Assembly (NCBI GenBank): GCA_023394015.1 | Contig: JAEXBL010000317.1 | Span: 1 to 10,092 of the forward strand | Reading direction: 5' to 3' | Source: Pseudomonadota bacterium | Lineage (GTDB): Bacteria; Pseudomonadota; Gammaproteobacteria; Burkholderiales; Burkholderiaceae_C | Length of the DNA: 10,092 bases | Shown here: piece after piece, positions 5,227 through 10,092 of the stretch | Layout of the letters: each line of letters opens with the position of its first letter | How positions within the stretch are numbered: the first letter of the stretch is position 1 | Notes under the pieces: model-generated | Told to the model about the DNA's origin: nothing | The model's database searches: none | The model's input: the letters and a program-made list of their open reading frames with translations, nothing else | Made by a program: the position numbers and the translations under genes

Positions 5227-6618
5227 TTAATCCAACCCCCGCACCAGCGCCATCGCCTCGTCCACGCGCTCCACGGCGTGGATGGTCAGGCCCTCGAAGG
5301 CCTTGTCGGCCCGTTTGGGCGCATTCGCCTTGGGCACCACGGCCACGGAAAAGCCCAGCTTGGCGGCTTCGCGCAGGCGCTCCTGCCCGCGCGGGGCGGG
5401 GCGCACTTCGCCGGCCAGGCCGACTTCGCCGAAGGCGATGAAGCCTTTCGGTAAAGCCTTGCCGCGCAGCGACGAGGTGATGGCCAGCATCACCGCCAGG
5501 TCGGCCGCCGGCTCGCTGATGCGCACGCCGCCGACGGCGTTGACGAACACGTCCTGGTCGCCCGTGGCCACGCCGGCGTGCTGGTGCAGCACCGCCAGCA
5601 GCATGGCCAGGCGGTCGCGCTCCAGGCCCACCGACAGGCGGCGCGGGCTGGGGCCGCCGGTGTCGACCAGGGCCTGGATCTCGACCAGCAGCGGCCGCGT
5701 GCCATCCAGCGTGACCAGCACGCAACTGCCGGGCACCGGCTGCGCGTGCTGGCTGAGGAAAATCGCGCTCGGGTTGCTCACGCCCTTGAGGCCGCGCTCG
5801 GTCATGGCGAACACGCCGATCTCGTTGACGGCGCCTAAGCGGTTCTTGATGGCGCGGATCAGGCGGAAGGACGAATGCGTGTCGCCCTCGAAATACAGCA
5901 CCGTGTCCACCATGTGCTCCAGCACGCGCGGGCCGGCCAGTTGCCCGTCCTTGGTGACGTGGCCGACCAGCACGATGGCGCAGCCGCTGGCCTTGGCCCA
6001 GCGCGTCAGGTGCGCGGCGCACTCGCGCACCTGGGCCACGCTGCCGGGCGCGCTGGTGAGCTGGTCGGAGTAGACGGTCTGGATCGAGTCGATCACCGCC
6101 ACCGCCGGCTGCATCGCGGCCAGGGTGGCGATGATTTTTTCGAGCTGGATTTCGGCCAGCACGGCGACCTGCGAGCCGGTGATGCCCAACCGCTTGGCGC
6201 GCAAGGCCACCTGCGCGCCGCTTTCCTCGCCTGTCACGTAGAGCGTGGGCAGGCCCGCGCGCTGCAGCGCGTCCAGCGCCTGCAGCAGCAGCGTCGACTT
6301 GCCGATGCCCGGATCGCCGCCGATCAGCACCACGCCGCCTTCGACGATGCCGCCGCCCAGCACGCGGTCCAGTGCGCCCTGGCCGGTGGGTGTGCGCGCC
6401 ACTTCCACCGCCTCGATGGCGGCCAGCGGGCGCACCTCGGCCGACGGCGCCAGCGCCGAGAACGCCGTGCCGAGGCGGTTCTTGCCCGTCGCCGCGGGGG
6501 CCTCGGCCACGCTTTCCACCAGCGTGTTCCAGGCCCCGCAGCCGGGGCACTTGCCCAGCCAGCGTGGGCTGCTGGCGCCGCACTCGTTGCAGGTGTAGAT
6601 GCTCTTGTCCTTGACCAT
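5227..6618 (-). CDS. radA: DNA repair/recombination ATPase RadA (Sms)
   Basis: This 463-residue protein processes recombination intermediates; in other bacteria RadA is a hexameric, DnaB-like motor promoting branch migration and strand-exchange extension. Domains in order: a C4 zinc finger (C10, C13, C24, C27), a RecA-like ATPase core with Walker A GGDPGIGKST (100-109, K107) and Walker B VAVIDSIQT (about 173-181), the RadA-specific KNR[F]G motif at 258-262, and a C-terminal Lon-protease-like P domain including GGVRISEPAADLAVMLAI. Length is normal for the family. The motif here reads KNRLG instead of the usual KNRFG; the leucine is encoded by TTA (5836-5838), rare in such GC-rich DNA. The start at 6618 gives the standard MVKDKSIYTCNECG terminus. 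An ATG 16 codons upstream would add a non-conserved extension. There is no Shine-Dalgarno sequence. The gene is convergent with the importer operon and divergent from the esterase gene. Confidence 0.96.
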   Translation of the reverse strand: MVKDKSIYTCNECGASSPRWLGKCPGCGAWNTLVESVAEAPAATGKNRLGTAFSALAPSAEVRPLAAIEAVEVARTPTGQGALDRVLGGGIVEGGVVLIGGDPGIGKSTLLLQALDALQRAGLPTLYVTGEESGAQVALRAKRLGITGSQVAVLAEIQLEKIIATLAAMQPAVAVIDSIQTVYSDQLTSAPGSVAQVRECAAHLTRWAKASGCAIVLVGHVTKDGQLAGPRVLEHMVDTVLYFEGDTHSSFRLIRAIKNRLGAVNEIGVFAMTERGLKGVSNPSAIFLSQHAQPVPGSCVLVTLDGTRPLLVEIQALVDTGGPSPRRLSVGLERDRLAMLLAVLHQHAGVATGDQDVFVNAVGGVRISEPAADLAVMLAITSSLRGKALPKGFIAFGEVGLAGEVRPAPRGQERLREAAKLGFSVAVVPKANAPKRADKAFEGLTIHAVERVDEAMALVRGLD

Positions 6619-6623
6619 GCGCC

Positions 6624-6653
6624 ATCGTAGCGGGGTGGCCGAATGAGGGTAAA
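6624..6653 (-). promoter_or_regulatory. Candidate radA promoter giving a leaderless mRNA
   Basis: On the minus strand TTTACC (6648-6653) and TACGAT (6624-6629) are separated by 18 bases, a reasonable sigma-70 pair. Only five bases (GGCGC) separate the -10 from the radA ATG, placing transcription start at or next to the A of the start codon. This would explain the missing ribosome-binding site. Confidence 0.4.
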
Positions 6654-6700
6654 CGCGAATATCCAATGAACACCAAGTGCCTAAGATCGCGATTTTGTGA

Positions 6701-6708
6701 ACGATCGT
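6701..6708. promoter_or_regulatory. ACGATCGT palindrome upstream of the esterase gene
   Basis: A perfect 8-bp dyad, in the context GAACGATCGTGC with A/T-rich flanks on both sides, lies 59 bases before the esterase start. The form resembles TetR-family operators. Another dyad, ATCGCGAT, lies just upstream (6685-6692). No regulator gene is in the window. Confidence 0.3.
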
Positions 6709-6767
6709 GCTTTTTTCGTGCCCAGGGGTTGGTGCGACGCGCTGTTCACGCCTTCCCAGGAGACACC

Positions 6768-8192
6768 ATGAAACACATCCTGCGCCTGTCGGCGCTTGCG
6801 CTGGGCACCTCGCTGCTGCGGGCCGCCTGGGGCGGCAGCAGCAACGACGAGGGCGTCAAGGTCACTGCACCGCGCGTGTACGTGATGGGCGACAGCCTGG
6901 CCGATGGCGGCAGCTTCGGCTTCAAGTTCACCACCCAGACCTCGGACGAGGCCGGTCGCCCGATTCTTAAGGGCGAAGGCTCCACCCTGCTGTGGGTGGA
7001 CTACGTGGCCGCCAACGCCACCCGCAACGCGCAGCCCTGGCTGTGCAACGCGGTCAGCATCAACGCCGGCACCGGCGCGGTCACGCCCAATGCCGGTTGC
7101 ACCAACTTCGCCATTGCCGGTGCCCTGGCCGGGCCGGCCGGCGGCAACACCTCGGTGCTGGCGCAAATGCAGCACGCTGCCGGCGCCGTGGCGGCGCAGG
7201 GGGGCTACCAGGCGGACGACCTGGTGCTGATCGACGGCGGCGCCAACGACATGGTGGCGCTGCTCACCCGCATCGCCGCAAGCAGCGCCGCCGGTGCGCC
7301 GGTGAACAGCGCTTTGGGCGCCATCCTGGCCGCGCCCGATCTGGCCACCGCGCAGGCGGCCGTGCCGGCCCTGGGCAGCGCCCTCACCGCCAGTGGCAAC
7401 GCGCGCGCAGGCCTGGTGGCCTATCTGGACAGCGTGCTGGACGGCGCCGCCGCGGCCGCGCTGCCCGCCGGCGATGCCGAGGCCCTGGCGGCCACGCTGG
7501 CCGCCATGGCCAGCGCCCCCGACCTGGCCACGCTGCAGGCCTATGCCAGCCAACTGGCGGCCAGCCTGGGCGCGGCGCAGGCGCAGACACAGGCGGCGGT
7601 GCCGCAGCTGGCGGTGTCGTTCGGCGGCAGGCTGGCCGCGGCGCTGGCGGCGGGCGTGCAAAGCCAGCTGGTGGGCCAGGGTGCGCAGCGCGTGGCCGTG
7701 CTCAACCTGCCGGCCATTCTGAGCACGCCGCGCCTGAAGGCGATCCTGGCGGCCCAGCCGCCGGCGCAGGCGACGCAGACCGCGCAGCTGCTCACCACCG
7801 TGATGAACACCTTCAACCAGTCGCTGCAACAGGCGCTGGGCGCGCTGCCGCAGGCGCTGTACATCGACTTCTACAGCGAGTTCGAGCAGCAGGTGGCCGA
7901 CCCCGACAGCTACGGCCTGGGCAACGTCAGCACGCCGGTGTGCCCGGTGGTACACGCGGCCGACGGCAGCGAGGACAACGCCGCCACCTTCACGCGCTGC
8001 ACGCTGGCCGCCGCCGCCGCGGCGCAGGGGCTGACGCAGGCGCAACTGCGCAACACCTTCTACCCGGCCAATGCCTACGACGCCTCGCTGAAGTACTACA
8101 CCTTCGCCGACGCCTTCCACCCCACGGCCGTGGCCCATCAGCGCATCAGCCAGCTGGTGTCGCGCGAGCTGGCCAAGCGCGGCTGGCTGTGA
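6768..8192 (+). CDS. Secreted GDSL/SGNH-family esterase or lipase
   Basis: This 474-residue exported hydrolase belongs to the COG3240-like SGNH family of carboxylester and lipid hydrolases. Catalytic blocks are intact: block I MGDSLADGG with nucleophile S43, block II around NFAIAGALAG (113-122), block III GGANDM (157-162, oxyanion N160) and block V DAFHP with D448 and H451. Between blocks III and V lies a long Ala/Gln-rich region (about 170-310) with a repeated APDLAT-x-QA unit near 189 and 250; it is probably helical and its role is unknown. Cysteines 93/111 and 392/411 could form disulfides, in keeping with export. The N-terminus (MKHILRLSALALGTSLLRAAWGG) looks like a lipoprotein signal in which the lipobox cysteine has become tryptophan (W21) and the leucine at -3 arginine. 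AGGAGA lies four bases before the start, which favours 6768 over an upstream in-frame ATG at 6666. The substrate is not predictable. Confidence 0.85.
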   Translation: MKHILRLSALALGTSLLRAAWGGSSNDEGVKVTAPRVYVMGDSLADGGSFGFKFTTQTSDEAGRPILKGEGSTLLWVDYVAANATRNAQPWLCNAVSINAGTGAVTPNAGCTNFAIAGALAGPAGGNTSVLAQMQHAAGAVAAQGGYQADDLVLIDGGANDMVALLTRIAASSAAGAPVNSALGAILAAPDLATAQAAVPALGSALTASGNARAGLVAYLDSVLDGAAAAALPAGDAEALAATLAAMASAPDLATLQAYASQLAASLGAAQAQTQAAVPQLAVSFGGRLAAALAAGVQSQLVGQGAQRVAVLNLPAILSTPRLKAILAAQPPAQATQTAQLLTTVMNTFNQSLQQALGALPQALYIDFYSEFEQQVADPDSYGLGNVSTPVCPVVHAADGSEDNAATFTRCTLAAAAAAQGLTQAQLRNTFYPANAYDASLKYYTFADAFHPTAVAHQRISQLVSRELAKRGWL

Positions 8193-8235
8193 GCGGCGGC
8201 GCCGCGTTTTCGCATTGCAGACAAGGACACACATC

Positions 8236-8919
8236 ATGAGCAAGCACACGATCAAGCTGGCCCTGGCCGCCACCGCCCTGCTGGCCGCGCCCGCGCTGTG
8301 GGCGCAACCGGCCGGCAGCTGGCTGGTGCGCGCCGGCGCGATCAACATCACGCCCGACGTGGACAGCGGCAACCTGACGGCGCCCAACTTCGGCAGCGCC
8401 GAGGGCACCCGGATCGACATCAAGAGCAAGTCGCAGCTCGGCGGCGGCATCACCTACATGCTGACCGACCACATCGCCGTGGACGTGCCGCTGGCGCCGC
8501 CCTTCAAGCACCGCATCGTCGGCGCCGGCCGCATCGACGGCGTGGGCACCATCGGCACCATCAAGGCGCTGCCGGCCACCGTGGTCGCGCAGTACCGCTT
8601 CAATGAGCCGACCGCCGCCTTCCGCCCCTACGTGGGTGCCGGGCTCACCTACGCCTACTTCTTCAAGCAGAAGATGAACGGCACCTTCAACGGCCTCACG
8701 GGCGGCACGCCGGGCGCGTCCACCACCTCCAAGACCGACAACAAGCTGGCGCCCATGCTGCAGATCGGCGCCAGCTACGCCTTCAACGAGCGCTGGTTCA
8801 TCGACGGCTCGATCAGCAAGGCCTGGCTCAAGACCACCAGCCACCTGTCCAGCGGCCAGCGCATCAGCTACCGGCTGGACCCCTGGGTATTCGCCATCGG
8901 CGTCGGCTACCGCTTCTGA
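8236..8919 (+). CDS. ompW: OmpW-family outer-membrane protein
   Basis: This 227-residue outer-membrane protein is predicted to form an eight-stranded beta-barrel. OmpW/AlkL barrels have a narrow hydrophobic channel and have been linked to passage of small hydrophobic compounds. A signal peptide (1-23, cleavage after LWA) precedes the mature GSWLVRAGAINITP first strand. Family signatures include GGGITYMLTDHIAVDV, LPATVVAQYRF (112-122), RPYVGAGLTYAYFF (130-143), and a C-terminal LDPWVFAIGVGYRF ending in the terminal Phe needed for barrel assembly. AAGGA lies eight bases before the ATG at 8236. The gene begins 43 bases after the esterase stop with no evident terminator, so the two may be co-transcribed; a role for this protein in handling esterase products or substrates is only an inference. 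Confidence 0.92.
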   Translation: MSKHTIKLALAATALLAAPALWAQPAGSWLVRAGAINITPDVDSGNLTAPNFGSAEGTRIDIKSKSQLGGGITYMLTDHIAVDVPLAPPFKHRIVGAGRIDGVGTIGTIKALPATVVAQYRFNEPTAAFRPYVGAGLTYAYFFKQKMNGTFNGLTGGTPGASTTSKTDNKLAPMLQIGASYAFNERWFIDGSISKAWLKTTSHLSSGQRISYRLDPWVFAIGVGYRF

Positions 8920-8955
8920 CGGGGCGCGCCTGGGGCGGCAGCGGCGGCTGAACGG

Positions 8956-8976
8956 CCGGCCTGGGCGGGTGGCCGG
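8956..8976 (+). terminator. GC-rich hairpin after ompW, possible weak terminator
   Basis: CCGGCC (8956-8961) and GGCCGG (8971-8976) can form a six-pair stem with a nine-base loop, 37 bases after the ompW stop. No T-run follows directly (the nearest is at 9001-9006, after the -10 box of the next gene), so the call is tentative. Confidence 0.2.
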
Positions 8977-8985
8977 GCGTGCGGG

Positions 8986-8991
8986 TAACAT
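8986..8991 (+). promoter_or_regulatory. -10-like TAACAT box before the NiaP-type transporter
   Basis: TAACAT in GCGGGTAACATGC is the only good -10 candidate in the 116-bp gap between ompW and the transporter, and differs from consensus at two positions. No clear -35 is seen. It would give a leader of about 40 bases containing the palindrome at 9014-9026. Confidence 0.3.
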
Positions 8992-9013
8992 GCCCCACCA
9001 TTTTTTATTCGTT

Positions 9014-9026
9014 TGTCTTAAAGACA
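9014..9026. promoter_or_regulatory. 13-bp palindrome TGTCTT-A-AAGACA, candidate operator
   Basis: Two perfect six-base arms around a single A end nine bases before the transporter start codon and lie downstream of the -10 box. This is a position where a bound repressor would block transcription or translation initiation. Given the predicted niacin substrate, an NAD-precursor-responsive regulator is possible, but I cannot assign one. Confidence 0.4.
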
Positions 9027-9035
9027 CCGCCCGCC

Positions 9036-10092
9036 ATGTCCTCTTCAGCCACCCTATCCAAGACCGAGCCGCCGGTGTCCAAGAACCGCCTGCTCGTCAC
9101 CTCCGGCCTGGGCTGGATGTTCGACGCCATGGACGTCGGCCTGCTGTCCTTCATCCTGGCGGCGCTCAAGCTGGACTGGGGCCTGACGGCCGGGCAGATG
9201 GGCTGGCTCGGCGCCATCAACTCCATCGGCATGGCGGTGGGCGCGGTGATGTTCGGCATGATGGCCGACCGCATCGGGCGCAAGCACGTGTTCGTCATCA
9301 CGCTGCTGCTGTTCGCCATTGCCAGCGGCCTGTCGGCCTTTGCCACCACGCTGACGGTGCTGTTCGTGCTGCGCTTTTTCATCGGCATGGGTTTGGGGGG
9401 CGAACTGCCGGTGGCCAGCACCTACGTCAGCGAGCGCGTGCCGGCGCACGAGCGCGGGCGCATCGTGGTGCTGCTGGAGAGCTTCTGGGCGCTGGGCTGG
9501 ATCCTGGCGGCGCTGATCGCCTACTTCATCATGCCGCGCTTCGAGCCCGACATGGGCTGGCGCGTGGCGCTGATCCTGGGTGCGCTGCCGGCCTTCTACG
9601 CGCTGTACCTGCGCCGCAAGCTGCCCGACGACAAGCCCACCGCGCCGCCCTCGGCCGGCCTGCCGTGGACGGCGCGGCAGGCACGCCTGTGGTCGGCGCC
9701 GCACCGCCGCAACACGCTGATGCTGTGGGTGCTGTGGTTCACCGTGGTGTTCTCGTACTACGGCATGTTCCTGTGGCTGCCGAGCGTGATGATCGGCAAG
9801 GGCTTCGCCCTGATCAAGAGCTTCGAGTACGTGCTGCTGATGACACTGGCGCAGCTGCCCGGCTACTTCACCGCCGCCTGGCTGATCGAGCGCGCCGGGC
9901 GCAAGTTCGTGCTGGTGGTGTACCTGCTGGGCACGGCGGGCAGCGCCTGGGCCTTCGGCAATGCCACCACGCAGGAGATGCTGCTGCTGTTCGGCGCGCT
10001 GCTGTCCTTCTTCAACCTGGGTGCCTGGGGCGCGCTGTACGCCTATTCGCCCGAGAACTACCCGGCCGAGATCCGCGGCAGCGGCGTCGGCA
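9036..10092 (+). CDS. niaP: NiaP-like MFS transporter (nicotinate uptake), C-terminus beyond window
   Basis: The first 352 residues of a 12-helix major facilitator are visible and the frame is open to the window end. Family landmarks are unusually clear: GLGWMFDAMDVGLLSF (25-39), the loop 2-3 motif GMMADRIGRK (74-83), GMGLGGELPVASTYVSE (117-133), VVLLESFWALGWILAALIAYF (144-164), FSYYGMFLWLPSVM (239-252), EYVLLMTLAQLPGYF (264-278), a second loop motif ERAGRK (285-290) and PENYPAEIRGSG (339-350). These closely resemble Bacillus subtilis NiaP (YceI), a nicotinate/nicotinamide importer that feeds NAD salvage; relatives also include aromatic-acid carriers. Membrane location follows from the family. 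The ATG at 9036 matches the expected N-terminus length; no strong ribosome-binding site is seen. It is probably transcribed from its own promoter, separate from ompW. Confidence 0.85.
   Translation, partial: MSSSATLSKTEPPVSKNRLLVTSGLGWMFDAMDVGLLSFILAALKLDWGLTAGQMGWLGAINSIGMAVGAVMFGMMADRIGRKHVFVITLLLFAIASGLSAFATTLTVLFVLRFFIGMGLGGELPVASTYVSERVPAHERGRIVVLLESFWALGWILAALIAYFIMPRFEPDMGWRVALILGALPAFYALYLRRKLPDDKPTAPPSAGLPWTARQARLWSAPHRRNTLMLWVLWFTVVFSYYGMFLWLPSVMIGKGFALIKSFEYVLLMTLAQLPGYFTAAWLIERAGRKFVLVVYLLGTAGSAWAFGNATTQEMLLLFGALLSFFNLGAWGALYAYSPENYPAEIRGSGVG

Noticed and set aside
5210..6676. Alternative minus-strand frame overlapping radA beginning near 6676
   Set aside because: Wrong frame; the RadA zinc finger, Walker A and P-domain motifs are all in the frame ending at 5227.
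6681..8453. A 590-codon minus-strand open frame over the esterase
   Set aside because: Arg/Gln/Gly/Val-rich antisense of a clear SGNH hydrolase; no ribosome-binding site or domain.
1..10092. CRISPR array, tRNA, rRNA or insertion sequence
   Set aside because: No regularly spaced repeats, no tRNA or rRNA signatures and no transposase-like protein seen by eye.

Overview
The window is GC-rich DNA. Long spurious antisense frames, short 5' leaders, sparse -35 boxes and the protein families present suggest a member of the Burkholderiales, most likely Comamonadaceae (Acidovorax/Ottowia/Alicycliphilus type). That placement is inferred from style and gene content, not from a marker gene.

Layout. (1) Bases 1-212, minus strand: the start of a ProV-type glycine betaine/proline ABC transporter ATPase, cut by the window edge. 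(2) Bases 213-706: a divergent intergenic region of about 495 bp, with a consensus TATAAT facing proV, a stem-loop in the predicted proV leader and an AAGCT...AGCTT repeat-like element. (3) Bases 707-3517, plus strand: a complete three-gene ABC importer (lipoprotein-like substrate-binding protein, permease, ATPase) of the COG2984/COG4120/COG1101 type related to streptococcal TrpXYZ. The permease and ATPase overlap by four bases. The binding protein is separated from them by 118 bp holding a perfect 10-bp hairpin. (4) Bases 3518-5226: an apparent insertion between the 3' ends of two convergent genes. It carries one phage-type SNF2-family helicase gene broken by a single extra C in a run of eight, and ends in an orphan ribosome-binding site. 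(5) Bases 5227-6618, minus strand: radA, the DNA recombination/repair ATPase, probably with a leaderless mRNA and with a rare TTA codon changing the conserved KNRFG motif to KNRLG. (6) Bases 6768-8192 and 8236-8919, plus strand: a secreted GDSL/SGNH esterase whose lipobox cysteine appears to be lost, then an OmpW-family outer-membrane protein, 43 bp apart. (7) Bases 9036-10092, plus strand: a NiaP-like major facilitator (nicotinate uptake), cut by the window edge, with a 13-bp palindrome just before its start.

Most of the window is ordinary chromosomal content: two solute import systems, a repair gene and cell-envelope genes. The accessory part is the lone helicase island. I see no complete novel multi-gene system. 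The points most worth checking are the C8 frameshift in the helicase, the isolated phage gene between convergent neighbours, the degenerated lipobox, the altered RadA motif and several unassigned palindromes near promoters.
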